27,852 nt of DNA from CALWPV01 sp045632125 (GTDB lineage Bacteria; Bacillota; Clostridia; Lachnospirales; Bianqueaceae): the NCBI GenBank assembly GCA_045632125.1, contig JAZQWC010000078.1, forward strand, positions 1-27,852, written 5' to 3'. The notes under the pieces are model-generated. The model did not search any database and was not told the DNA's origin. It saw nothing but the letters and a program-made list of their open reading frames with translations. A program made the position numbers and the translations under genes. Of the stretch, positions 1 to 7,629 are shown piece by piece. How positions within the stretch are numbered: the stretch's first letter is position 1; every line of letters starts with the position of its first letter.

Positions 1-35
1 GTGAAGGTTTGGTACTAATTATTTATATAAGAATG

Positions 36-70
36 AAAAGCTGACACTTTGCGGAGTGTCAGCTTTTTTT
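36..70 (+). terminator. Intrinsic terminator of the gene left of the window
   Basis: A 13-bp perfect stem (36-48 with 55-67) closes a 6-nt loop TTGCGG and runs into a T tract ending at 70. It belongs to a gene that ends before the window. The loop is not the shared 13-nt apex seen in three other terminators here. Confidence 0.85.
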
Positions 71-102
71 GTGGTGTTCTGGTAGTGGAAGACTTTATAA
101 GG

Positions 103-130
103 ACCGATTCATTCACTGCAGCATATACTA
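103..130 (+). promoter_or_regulatory. Possible mother-cell sigma (SigK/SigE-like) promoter
   Basis: ACC at 103-105 and CATATACTA at 122-130, 16 nt apart, match the SigK pattern (AC, 16-17 nt, CATAnnnTA). No good SigA -35 element sits at the right distance. Transcription would begin near 137, leaving a leader of about 18 nt that just covers the ribosome binding site GGAGGT at 145-150. The match is by eye and the motif is short, so this is a candidate only. Confidence 0.45.
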
Positions 131-154
131 ACCCAAAAACCTATGGAGGTTTCT

Positions 155-1399
155 ATGGCTACTGGAACACTTCGGGTACAGGCCCGTACAGAGTTGGGAT
201 TTTTCCCTGTGGCAGGGGCAAGGGTGACAGTGAGGGTATCAGGCAGCGACCAGATTTTGGAGGAGGTGACCACCGATGAGTCTGGCAATAGTCCGCTGAT
301 AGAGCTAGAGGCGCCGGATGTGGCCTATTCACTGGAACCGCAGCGTGAGGTGAGGCCCTATTCGACCTATGATATTACGGTGGAGTCTTCGGAGTTTCAA
401 ACGGTGCGGATCGTGGGCGTGCAGATTTTGGCAGGACAGGAAGCGATTCAGGAGGTTCTTGCAGTGCCGAGAGGAGAGGGCTTTGTGTCGCTGTCGGTGG
501 GGCAGTCTTGGATCGAGATAACGCCCAATACCTTGTGGGGCGATTTCCCGGAAAAGATTCCTGAGGATGAGGTAAAACCACTTCCGGGCTTCGAGCAGGA
601 GGGCTTTGTAGTCCTACCCAACGTGGTGGTGCCGGAATTTGTGATCGTTCATGATGGGCGGCCAAATGAGGCGGCGCCGGATTATCGAGTCCCTTATGCA
701 GAATACATTAAAAATGTAGCCAGCAGCGAGATCTATTCCACCTGGCCGGAGGCGACGATCCTGGCCAACGTGCTGGCCATTATGTCTTTCACATTAAACC
801 GGGTGTACACCGAATGGTATCCGTCAAAGGGGTATCCTTTTACCATTACATCATCTACCGCCTATGACCAGAAGTATGTGCCAGGCCGCAATATATTTGA
901 AAGTATATCACGGGCGGTGGACAGCGTACTTACCAATTATATTACACGGCCGGATATCGTACAGCCGCTGCTGACCCAGTACTGCGACGGGCAGCGCACC
1001 ACCTGCCCCGGCTGGATGACCCAGTGGGGCGCCAAAGAGTTAGGGGATCAGGGCTTGGATGCCATACAGATCCTGCGGTATTTCTATGGTTTCGACATCA
1101 CTCTGGACAGTGCGGAGCGGGTGGAAGGGGTGCCGGAATCTTATCCGGGCACGCCGGTCCGCTTTGGCGACAGCGGCCCCAATGTGGCGGTGATCCAGCG
1201 GCAGCTGCAGCGGATCAGACAGAATTTTCCGGCGATCCGAAGCATCGCGGCGGATGGGATCTTTGGGCGAGGAACAGAGGAAGCGGTCCGCCAGTTTCAA
1301 GCGATTTTCAACCTGACGCCCGATGGCATTGTGGGCAAGGGAACCTGGTATCGTTTGTCGCAGATCTACACGGCAGTAACGGGAATCGCGGAATTATGA
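155..1399 (+). CDS. SpoIID-like domain protein with C-terminal peptidoglycan-binding domain
   Basis: A 414-residue protein of a type common in Clostridia, probably acting on or near peptidoglycan, perhaps during sporulation. Residues 5-105 look like a carboxypeptidase-regulatory-like beta sandwich. Residues about 180-313 resemble the SpoIID/LytB amidase-enhancer fold (YIKNVASSEIY, TSSTAYDQ, MTQWGAKELGDQG, ILRYFYG). Residues about 335-402 form a PG_binding_1 domain (RFGDSGPNVAVIQRQLQ, DGIFGRGTEEAVRQFQ). There is no signal peptide, which fits a protein used inside the mother cell or exported another way. I chose ATG 155 because GGAGGT (145-150) precedes it directly; the in-frame ATG at 143 overlaps that site. 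The gene stands alone, with a separate promoter starting 25 bp after its stop. The substrate and exact role are not known from sequence. Confidence 0.8.
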   Translation: MATGTLRVQARTELGFFPVAGARVTVRVSGSDQILEEVTTDESGNSPLIELEAPDVAYSLEPQREVRPYSTYDITVESSEFQTVRIVGVQILAGQEAIQEVLAVPRGEGFVSLSVGQSWIEITPNTLWGDFPEKIPEDEVKPLPGFEQEGFVVLPNVVVPEFVIVHDGRPNEAAPDYRVPYAEYIKNVASSEIYSTWPEATILANVLAIMSFTLNRVYTEWYPSKGYPFTITSSTAYDQKYVPGRNIFESISRAVDSVLTNYITRPDIVQPLLTQYCDGQRTTCPGWMTQWGAKELGDQGLDAIQILRYFYGFDITLDSAERVEGVPESYPGTPVRFGDSGPNVAVIQRQLQRIRQNFPAIRSIAADGIFGRGTEEAVRQFQAIFNLTPDGIVGKGTWYRLSQIYTAVTGIAEL

Positions 1400-1423
1400 G
1401 TTCGAGGAAAATACAAAAATCGG

Positions 1424-1451
1424 TTGACACTGCACAAAGGTAGGCTATAAT
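1424..1451 (+). promoter_or_regulatory. SigA-type promoter of the hydrolase operon
   Basis: TTGACA (1424-1429) and TATAAT (1446-1451) are both perfect consensus boxes, 16 nt apart, with the first start codon 50 bp downstream. No operator is obvious. It is the only good promoter before the four-gene hydrolase cluster. Confidence 0.88.
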
Positions 1452-1500
1452 TAGGATATATATTTCGAAAACCTAATGCACGGCAGAAAGGAGAAATCCC

Positions 1501-3108
1501 ATGAAAGCTTGCATCATTCAGCCGCCCTATTCCCGAGACACGGCTTTTTCCGACGAATATTTTGAATACAAACTCCGCATGCTGGATCAGTGCGATGAGA
1601 ATACCGATCTGATCGTGCTTCCTGAATATAGCGATGTACCCTGCTGTGCAGCTACGCTGGAAGAAACGCTGATGTATCATGATCGCTACATCGATACGCT
1701 CACGGAAAAATGTATCGAGACCGCCAAACGCTGCAAGGCTCTGGTCTTCGTGAATGCTCTCAGCAAAGAGGAAACCGGCTACCGCAACACCACCTTTGCC
1801 TATGACCGTGAAGGTAATCTGGTGGGGAAATATTTCAAAAAGCATCTGCCGCCGCTGGAGATGGAAGTGCTGAAGCTTGACAGCGACTACACAGCCGAGG
1901 TTTCCGAACCTTATGTGATCGAGATCGAGGGGATTCGTTACGGCTTTCTTACCTGCTATGACTTTTATTTTTATGAAGCCTTTGCTGCCATAGCCCGCAG
2001 CAAGGTGGATGTGATCATCGGTTGCTCTTTGCAGCGCAGCGATAGTCACGATGCCATCGAGATCATGTGCCGCTTCCTGGCCTATAACACCAATGCCTAC
2101 GTGATCCGATCCTCGGTGAGCTTTGCGGAAGATTCCGATGTGTGTGGTGCTTCCATGATTGTTTCGCCTAAGGGTGAGGTGCTGGTCAATATGAAGGGCC
2201 GCTTCGGCAGGTCGACGGCTGAGTTTGATCCTCATGACAAATACTACAAGGCAGCCGGCTACGGTAATGCGCCGGCTTCCCATTACGAATACATCGAATA
2301 TGGTCGTAAACCGTGGCAGTACCGCAACAGCGGAACCTCCATGGTGGCCTTTGATCATTTAATGCCCTATCCTCGGGTGTGTGCGCACCGTGGTTTCAAC
2401 AGCATTGCTCCGGAAAATAGCATGCCTGCCTTTGGCGCAGCCGTGGCCATGGGAGCCGAGGAGATCGAATTTGATATCTGGTCCACCAAGGACGGTGTGC
2501 TGGTTTCCTGCCACGATGACACCCTGGACAGGGTCAGTGACGGGCACGGCAAGATCTATGACTACACCTACGGGGAACTGTTGCAGCTGGACTTCGGCAG
2601 TAAACACGGTGAAAAGTTCAAAGGACTGAAGATCCACACCTTCGAGGAGATTCTGCAGAAGTTTGCAGGAAGAGTCATCATGAACATCCATGTGAAAATT
2701 TGGGATGCCAAGTTTGAAGGCAAGAACGCACAGATGGAGGAGATTATAGGACTGATCCGCAAGTACGATGCAGAAAAGTCGATCTATTTTATGACTTCCA
2801 ACGATGATATGATTCGAAAAGTCAAGGAATATGCGCCCGATCTGAAGTGCTGCGTAGGCTGGAACGGCGATAAAAATCCCATGTCCATTGCCGACCGTGC
2901 CATTGCCTTGGGTGCTTACAAACTCCAGTTATTTAAACCCTACTTTAATCAGGCCACCATTGATAAAGCCCATGAGCACGGTATCCTGTGCAATGTCTTC
3001 TGGTCGGATGATCCGGAGGAAGCCAAAGAATTCATCGAGATGGGCATCGATACCATATTAACTAACGATTATAATTTGGTATCTCAAGTGGTACCCAGAA
3101 AGAGGTAA
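1501..3108 (+). CDS. Fused carbon-nitrogen hydrolase / glycerophosphodiester phosphodiesterase
   Basis: A single uninterrupted 535-residue frame holds two hydrolases. Residues 1-275 are a nitrilase-superfamily amidohydrolase with the Glu-Lys-Cys triad visible as E42 (LIVLPEYSD), K113/K114 (KYFKKHLPP) and C152 (FLTCYDFYF). Residues 291-535 are a GDPD TIM barrel: HRG at 296-298, PENS at 304-307, EIEFDIWSTKDG at 321-332 and CHDDTLDR at 337-344. No signal peptide or membrane segment is seen, so it should be cytosolic. Members of these families cleave C-N bonds (amides, nitriles, carbamoyl groups) and phosphodiesters; one substrate carrying both bonds is an inference. Start ATG 1501 follows AAAGGAG. 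It heads an operon; the GH31 gene begins 5 nt after its stop. The architecture is unusual to my knowledge. Confidence 0.85.
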   Translation: MKACIIQPPYSRDTAFSDEYFEYKLRMLDQCDENTDLIVLPEYSDVPCCAATLEETLMYHDRYIDTLTEKCIETAKRCKALVFVNALSKEETGYRNTTFAYDREGNLVGKYFKKHLPPLEMEVLKLDSDYTAEVSEPYVIEIEGIRYGFLTCYDFYFYEAFAAIARSKVDVIIGCSLQRSDSHDAIEIMCRFLAYNTNAYVIRSSVSFAEDSDVCGASMIVSPKGEVLVNMKGRFGRSTAEFDPHDKYYKAAGYGNAPASHYEYIEYGRKPWQYRNSGTSMVAFDHLMPYPRVCAHRGFNSIAPENSMPAFGAAVAMGAEEIEFDIWSTKDGVLVSCHDDTLDRVSDGHGKIYDYTYGELLQLDFGSKHGEKFKGLKIHTFEEILQKFAGRVIMNIHVKIWDAKFEGKNAQMEEIIGLIRKYDAEKSIYFMTSNDDMIRKVKEYAPDLKCCVGWNGDKNPMSIADRAIALGAYKLQLFKPYFNQATIDKAHEHGILCNVFWSDDPEEAKEFIEMGIDTILTNDYNLVSQVVPRKR

Positions 3109-3113
3109 ATGCT

Positions 3114-4817
3114 ATGAAAAAACTAACATTCGGAACTCCGGAAAAGCTAAAACCATCGGTGTTCTGCAAGGATTTCAACTATCAGGAGACGGCTATCTGC
3201 TATCCGGTGGATCAGATCGAATATAAAGAAAATGCCAGAGGCTGTGTGCTGCGTCTGCCTTTGGGTAAGGGTGAACATATCTATGGTCTGGGTCTGCAGT
3301 TAAAGGCCTTTGATCTGCGCAATAAAAAGCTCACCCTGCGTGCCAATGCCGATCCGGTAACAGCTGCAGGTGATTCCCATGCTCCGGTACCTTTCTTCGT
3401 GAGCACTGCCGGTTACGGCATCTATGTGGATACCGCCCGCTATGCAGAGTTCTACTTTGGAACAGCGCCCAAGAATCCTCCGGTGGAAGAGGTGGAAAGC
3501 ATCTCCAAGGTGGGTACCTCCACTGATGAGATCTACGCGTCCAAGGACTATGCCATGTCCAGAATCAGCATCCAGATCCCGGCGGCCAAGGGCGTGGACA
3601 TCTACATTATAGAAGGCGAAACCATCACCGATATCGTGGCTCAGTACAATATGCTCGCCGGTGGCGGCTGCGAGGTGCCCGACTGGGGCCTGTCCGCCTT
3701 GTATCGCTGCTACTCTCAGTATACTGATGAGCAGGTGCTGGCGTTGGCCGATGAATTCAAAGAAAATAATTTTGCAGTGGGTACCATTGGCTTGGAGCCC
3801 GGTTGGCAGACCCACAGCTACTCCTGTTCCTATAAATGGAGTGAGCGCTATCCCGACCCGGCATCCTTTGCTAAGCGGCTGCGAGAAAAAGGCTTTCACA
3901 TCAACCTGTGGGAGCACGCCTTTACTCACCCCACGGCACCCTTCTATAATGAAATGATTCCCTATAGCGGCGACTACGGCGTATGGGGAGGCCTGGTGCC
4001 GGACTTTGCCCTGCAGGAAGCCAAAGATATATTTGCGGGCTACCACAAACAAATCGTGGATCTGGGCATCGACGGTTTTAAGTTAGATGAATGCGACTCC
4101 AGCGATTATACCCGCTGCTGGTCCTTCCCGCTTTTGGCGGAGTTCCCCTCCAGCTTGGACGGAGAGCAGTATCATAGCCTTTTCGGTGTGCTTTATATGC
4201 AGACCATGCTGCAGGCTCTGGGCGAGAACCCCACCCTGTCTGAAGTGCGCAATGCCGGCGCCCTGTCGGCTCCCTACCCCTTCGTACTTTATAGCGATCT
4301 GTATGAGCATAAGGATTTCATTCGTGGCTGTGCCACCTCCGGCTTTTCCGGTATTTTATGGACTCCGGAGCTGCGCGATGCGCAAAATAAAATGGAGCTG
4401 ATCCGAAGACTCCAGTCCACCGTGTTCTCGGTGCAGTGCTTGATCAACGCCTGGTATTGCCCGGACGTACCCTGGCGGGAACTGGATTGTGCTGAAGAAG
4501 TGAAGGAGCTTTTGGCTCTGCGTGAACAGCTGAAGCCTATGTTGGCGGAGGCCTTTGCAAGGTATCATAACGAGGGCGTGGCCCCGGTGAGAGCACTGGT
4601 GAGTGACTTTACCGCTGATGCGGAAACCTACGCCATCGATGACGAATATTTATTCTGCGAGAAGCTGCTGGTGGCTCCCATAGCCGTCGGTGAAAGCGGA
4701 CGCGACGTCTATTTGCCGCCCTGCGGCTGGCGCGATTATTTTACAAAAGAGCCGGTTGAAAGCGGCTGGCATCATGTAGAAACCAATGGAATTCCGGTAT
4801 ACGAAAGGATGGATTAA
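3114..4817 (+). CDS. Glycoside hydrolase family 31 (alpha-glycosidase-like)
   Basis: 567 residues, somewhat short for GH31, resembling alpha-glucosidases and alpha-xylosidases. An N-terminal beta domain (HIYGLGLQLKAFDLRNK, 55-71; PFFVSTAGYGIYVDT, 93-107) leads into the TIM barrel. The barrel has GLEPGWQ (226-232), the nucleophile loop GIDGFKLDECD (318-328, nucleophile most likely D325) and GFSGILWTPELRD (410-422), where D422 is a candidate acid/base. A C-terminal beta region (LLVAPIAVGESGRDVYLPP) is typical of the family. No secretion signal is seen, so the substrate is probably taken up or made inside the cell. Substrate specificity cannot be read from sequence. ATG 3114 follows AAAGAGG in the end of the upstream gene; the next gene starts 2 nt after the stop, suggesting translational coupling. 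Confidence 0.85.
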   Translation: MKKLTFGTPEKLKPSVFCKDFNYQETAICYPVDQIEYKENARGCVLRLPLGKGEHIYGLGLQLKAFDLRNKKLTLRANADPVTAAGDSHAPVPFFVSTAGYGIYVDTARYAEFYFGTAPKNPPVEEVESISKVGTSTDEIYASKDYAMSRISIQIPAAKGVDIYIIEGETITDIVAQYNMLAGGGCEVPDWGLSALYRCYSQYTDEQVLALADEFKENNFAVGTIGLEPGWQTHSYSCSYKWSERYPDPASFAKRLREKGFHINLWEHAFTHPTAPFYNEMIPYSGDYGVWGGLVPDFALQEAKDIFAGYHKQIVDLGIDGFKLDECDSSDYTRCWSFPLLAEFPSSLDGEQYHSLFGVLYMQTMLQALGENPTLSEVRNAGALSAPYPFVLYSDLYEHKDFIRGCATSGFSGILWTPELRDAQNKMELIRRLQSTVFSVQCLINAWYCPDVPWRELDCAEEVKELLALREQLKPMLAEAFARYHNEGVAPVRALVSDFTADAETYAIDDEYLFCEKLLVAPIAVGESGRDVYLPPCGWRDYFTKEPVESGWHHVETNGIPVYERMD

Positions 4818-4819
4818 TT

Positions 4820-5419
4820 ATGCATTTTTATTGTCAGCTTGATTACGCTCATGTACCCTATGTTTCCCCCAGCAGCCCCAATGGTAATTTGGCCAACAAT
4901 GGCTGCGGCGTGTGTGCAGCTTCCATGATCGTGGAGGCTATGACCGGCAAGGATTTCCCTGTGGAGGAGGGTGCGGTGTTGGCTAAGTCCTGCGGCGCGC
5001 GCGAGGGCTTTGGCACCGATATGGAGATCTACGCTCCGGCCTTTTGTGAAGCTAAGGGCTTTGAGTATAAGGCGACCTTTGATCCGAAGGAAGTGCTGGC
5101 CTTTTTGGAGGCCGGTAAAGGCATGGCCATTGCCAATACTCTGGGCGATCGCGAAGGTTGGATCGGCGTGTTTTCTGATGAGAGACACTATGTGACCTTG
5201 TGTGGTGCTAAGGACGGCGAAGTGGCTGTGTGGGATCCCATGCTGAATCCGGGCCGCTATGATGTTCCCGGCCGCAAAGGCAAGGTGCGTTTGGAAGGTT
5301 ACACTGCCTATGCGGATTTTTCCGTGATCGAAAATGACTGTCTGGGCCGCCGCTACTTCATGTTCTGGTTAAAAGAGGGCGAGTGGAATGGCATGGAGGG
5401 TTTGGTATGGAAAAGTTGA
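4820..5419 (+). CDS. C39-like papain-fold cysteine peptidase
   Basis: 199 residues. The segment NNGCGVCAASMIVEAM (26-41) matches the catalytic cysteine region of C39_2/papain-like folds, with C29 the likely nucleophile. H123 (ERHYVTLCGA) and D139 (VAVWDPML) would complete the triad. No signal peptide, no membrane segment and no adjacent ABC transporter or leader peptide, so this is not a bacteriocin exporter peptidase domain. It may cleave a peptide or isopeptide bond inside the cell, or act as an amidase or transglutaminase-like enzyme. It sits 2 nt after the GH31 gene and overlaps the start of the following broken esterase gene by 13 nt, so all four were one operon. Confidence 0.7.
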   Translation: MHFYCQLDYAHVPYVSPSSPNGNLANNGCGVCAASMIVEAMTGKDFPVEEGAVLAKSCGAREGFGTDMEIYAPAFCEAKGFEYKATFDPKEVLAFLEAGKGMAIANTLGDREGWIGVFSDERHYVTLCGAKDGEVAVWDPMLNPGRYDVPGRKGKVRLEGYTAYADFSVIENDCLGRRYFMFWLKEGEWNGMEGLVWKS

Positions 5420-5670
5420 TTCAAATTACCGAGTTTGATTTGCTTGGAAAGTTGCCGGTGCCTGCGGTTGTTATCGTCTGCATCTGAAGGCACTTACCGA
5501 AGATGGAAAGGAAGAACTTCCGTTTGATGCTCACTTTTTAAAGGCTATGGTTGCACCCCGTGTGTTATTTGTATCGGAAGCGGCCAGTGATATCTGGTCT
5601 AATCCGGTTGGATCTTGGTTGAGCAGCGGAAGCAGTCGAAGCCTACGACTGGAAGTGTCCCGAAAAATAA
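5407..5670 (+). pseudogene. Remnant of a glucuronoyl-esterase-like (CE15-type) alpha/beta hydrolase
   Basis: Three fragments in shifting frames. Frame A starts at ATG 5407 and reads MEKLIQITEFDLLGKLPVP, like the N-terminus of CE15-type esterases (usual continuation GKLPDPF), then stops at 5485-5487. Frame B, from about 5463, reads GCYRLHLKALTEDG, ELPFDAHFLKAMVAPRVLF and SEAASDIWSNPVGSW, the C-terminal region that carries the catalytic His in this family. Near 5625 the reading returns to frame A as EAVEAYDWKCPEK, with a stop at 5668-5670. The central part (several hundred residues, including the nucleophile) is gone. Assignment rests on recalled family motifs. The piece is too short and shifted to be active. 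Confidence 0.65.
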
Positions 5671-5677
5671 TAGAATG

Positions 5678-5691
5678 GTTCGTTAACGAAC
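5678..5691. repeat. Perfect 14-bp palindrome
   Basis: GTTCGTTAACGAAC reads identically on both strands. It lies between the esterase remnant and the htrA terminator. It could be an operator left from the old operon or simply part of the 3' region; no T tract follows it. Confidence 0.5.
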
Positions 5692-5703
5692 AGATTATGA
5701 AAA

Positions 5704-5764
5704 AAGTTCAAAAGGACCCTCTCACAACATACCACTGTAGTTGCGAGAGGGTCCTTTTGAACTT
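5704..5764 (-). terminator. htrA terminator with the shared 13-nt apex
   Basis: Read on the minus strand, a 25-bp stem (one G-T pair) closes the 11-nt loop TACAGTGGTAT and is followed by a run of T. The closing C-G pair plus loop, CTACAGTGGTATG, occupies 5728-5740 on the minus strand. The same 13 nt tops the terminators at 8410-8464 and 23488-23541. The left stem arm lies just past the htrA stop codon, so the hairpin ends htrA; on the plus strand it would also stop leftward traffic from the hydrolase operon. Confidence 0.9.
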
Positions 5765-7046
5765 AAATATTACTGTTGTTTTGCTTCTGAATCTGTTCTG
5801 GTACGTACTCACCGGCGGTAACGGTAATTTCTAACGGCTGGCCGGAGCGGGAGATCACGAAACGGAGGGGATCGCCCACGGAGACGGTTTTTAGGAAAGT
5901 TTTCAAATCATCGTAGCTGCCAATGGTGGTTCCGTTGACGGAAATGATACGGTCACCGGGCTGCAGACCGGCTTCGGCAGCAGAAGAACCGGAACTGATG
6001 CTGTAAATATAGGTGCCCAGCTCATTCACACGGTACATCCAGGCGGTCTGTTCGTTATTGATCTCTACAATGGAAAGACCTAAGCTCACGCGGCCGGTTA
6101 CATAGCCGTGTTCTTTTAAATCATCTAAAATGGCCAGTACATCATCAATGGGAATGGCAAAGCCCAAACCTTCGATGCCCTCGCCGCCGGATTTGGCAAC
6201 AACAATGGCGATCAGGTTGCCCTGTGCATCAAAGAGACCACCGCCGGAGTTACCGGGATTCACAGCTGCATTGGTTTGAAGCAGGTTATGGGTTTCGCCG
6301 CCAAGGGTGATGTTACGGTCAAGGGCACTGATGATGCCATCTGTCACTGTGCCGCCCAGCTGTCCCAGGGGGTTACCAATGGCAACCACAGTTTGGCCGA
6401 CTACCAGATCGGCGGAGGTTCCAATGGAGGCAGGAGAAAGTTCGGTCGCTTCCACCTTGAGCAGTGCAATGTCAAGCTGTTCGTCAAGACCTATCAAAGC
6501 AGCCGGATACGTATCACCGTTTCGCAGAGTGACAGTGATGTTGGTGGCACCTTCAATAACGTGATGGTTGGTCAGAATATAGCCATCTTCGGTAATGATG
6601 ACGCCGGAACCGGCACCGGAGGAGATATATTGCTGCAGCATAGTGCCGGTTTCAACAGTTTCGGTGGTGATCTCCACCACGCTATCAGCCGATTTTTCGG
6701 TAATCTGAGGAATGGTCAGGGCACCCGCCTCCGGCTTAGCCATTTTTAAAGAGAGATCCGTTTGAGGCTGGGCAGTATTGTTATTAGAACCGAGGTCAGT
6801 GGGCTTTCCTGTATCGGTGACCGGAACGCCGCTTGTACTGGTTTCTTTTAAGTACCAGGCGCTACCAAAGCCAATGCCGCCAAACAGGATGGCGCAGCAG
6901 AGGATGAGGGCGATGATGCCCTTTGTACGAAGCCCTCGTTTGTGCGGGCGGTAAAGAGCCGGTATGCTTTCCGGCGGAGCTGGAGTTTGTGTGTTTTGTG
7001 TATTGTACGTTTCGTTAGTTTGATCGTATTGATTCAAGTGATCCAT
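5763..7046 (-). CDS. htrA: Membrane-anchored HtrA/DegP-type serine protease with one PDZ domain
   Basis: 427 residues. A hydrophilic cytoplasmic tail rich in Gln, Asn and Pro (1-40) precedes one membrane segment (43-65) and a low-complexity linker. The trypsin-like domain follows with triad H162 (TNHHVIEG), D192 (LDEQLDIALLKV) and S267 (NPGNSGGGL). One PDZ domain covers about 315-410 (AAEAGLQPGDRIISVNG). This is the standard Gram-positive HtrA layout: a surface protease that degrades or refolds misfolded exported proteins. ATG 7046 is set by GGGAGGT a few bases upstream; another ATG just before it is out of frame. The gene is monocistronic. I see no clear CssR-type or SigA promoter by eye. 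Confidence 0.92.
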   Translation of the reverse strand: MDHLNQYDQTNETYNTQNTQTPAPPESIPALYRPHKRGLRTKGIIALILCCAILFGGIGFGSAWYLKETSTSGVPVTDTGKPTDLGSNNNTAQPQTDLSLKMAKPEAGALTIPQITEKSADSVVEITTETVETGTMLQQYISSGAGSGVIITEDGYILTNHHVIEGATNITVTLRNGDTYPAALIGLDEQLDIALLKVEATELSPASIGTSADLVVGQTVVAIGNPLGQLGGTVTDGIISALDRNITLGGETHNLLQTNAAVNPGNSGGGLFDAQGNLIAIVVAKSGGEGIEGLGFAIPIDDVLAILDDLKEHGYVTGRVSLGLSIVEINNEQTAWMYRVNELGTYIYSISSGSSAAEAGLQPGDRIISVNGTTIGSYDDLKTFLKTVSVGDPLRFVISRSGQPLEITVTAGEYVPEQIQKQNNSNI

Positions 7047-7175
7047 TCATTTAAACCTCCCTTTTGAATGATATGCTGGTATTCTACCCAATATTTTTGT
7101 CCAAAGTATGGAGAGGTTATGAGAAGTTTTTAACTAAATTATGAAAAAATTGTGAAAAGGGAAATACGAAAAGCG

Positions 7176-7200
7176 TTTATTGCGGCCATGCCGCAATAAA
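7176..7200. repeat. Hairpin upstream of the DUF4190 gene
   Basis: TTTATTGCGG (7176-7185) pairs perfectly with CCGCAATAAA (7191-7200) around a 5-nt loop. It lies between the divergent htrA and DUF4190 promoters, 26 bp before the -35 box of the latter. Without a T tract it is not a terminator; an operator is possible. Confidence 0.5.
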
Positions 7201-7225
7201 AGATGAATCTATATTGATTAAATGA

Positions 7226-7254
7226 TTGACGATATTAAACAAAAGTGGTATGAT
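7226..7254 (+). promoter_or_regulatory. SigA-type promoter of the DUF4190-lgt pair
   Basis: TTGACG (7226-7231), 17-nt spacer, TATGAT (7249-7254). The start codon follows 40 bp downstream. Confidence 0.85.
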
Positions 7255-7293
7255 GTGTATACATTTCTTTATATAAAGAAGGAGGATTATATC

Positions 7294-7629
7294 ATGACAC
7301 AGTTTTATCAGCAGCCTTATCAGCAGCCCCAGCAGCCTCAGGGTGGCAAGGGTCTGGCTATTACCTCTATGGTTCTGGGTATTGTCAGCGTAGTTTTCTT
7401 CTGGATTCCTTACGTAGACATTTTGACTCTGCTTTTGGGTATCACCGCTTTGGTCCTGGGTATCGTAGCAGGTAAGAAGGGCAAAAATGGTATGGCTATT
7501 GCAGGTTTGGTATTGGGTATCATCGGTACTGTATTGTCCCTGATTTCCTTTATCACTTGCGTAGCTTGCGCTGGTTGCTACTATTGCCAGGCTATGGATG
7601 CCATTGATTCCCTGTACTACTACTATTAA
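7294..7629 (+). CDS. Small DUF4190-type membrane protein
   Basis: 111 residues. A Gln/Pro/Tyr-rich cytoplasmic head (MTQFYQQPYQQPQQPQ) precedes two hydrophobic hairpins with the DUF4190 pattern (GLAITSMVLGIVSVVF; LLLGITALVLGIVAGKKGKNG; AIAGLVLGIIGTVLSL). The tail carries four cysteines and ends in YYYY, which is unusual. Function is unknown; such proteins are small integral membrane proteins. ATG 7294 follows AAGGAGG at 7279-7285; a longer in-frame reading from 7222 would start inside the promoter. Its stop shares one base with the start of the next gene, so the two are translationally coupled. Confidence 0.8.
   Translation: MTQFYQQPYQQPQQPQGGKGLAITSMVLGIVSVVFFWIPYVDILTLLLGITALVLGIVAGKKGKNGMAIAGLVLGIIGTVLSLISFITCVACAGCYYCQAMDAIDSLYYYY

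Noticed and set aside
1366..2358. 330-codon open frame antisense to the CN-hydrolase/GDPD fusion
   Set aside because: Would cross the consensus promoter at 1424 and has no recognisable product.
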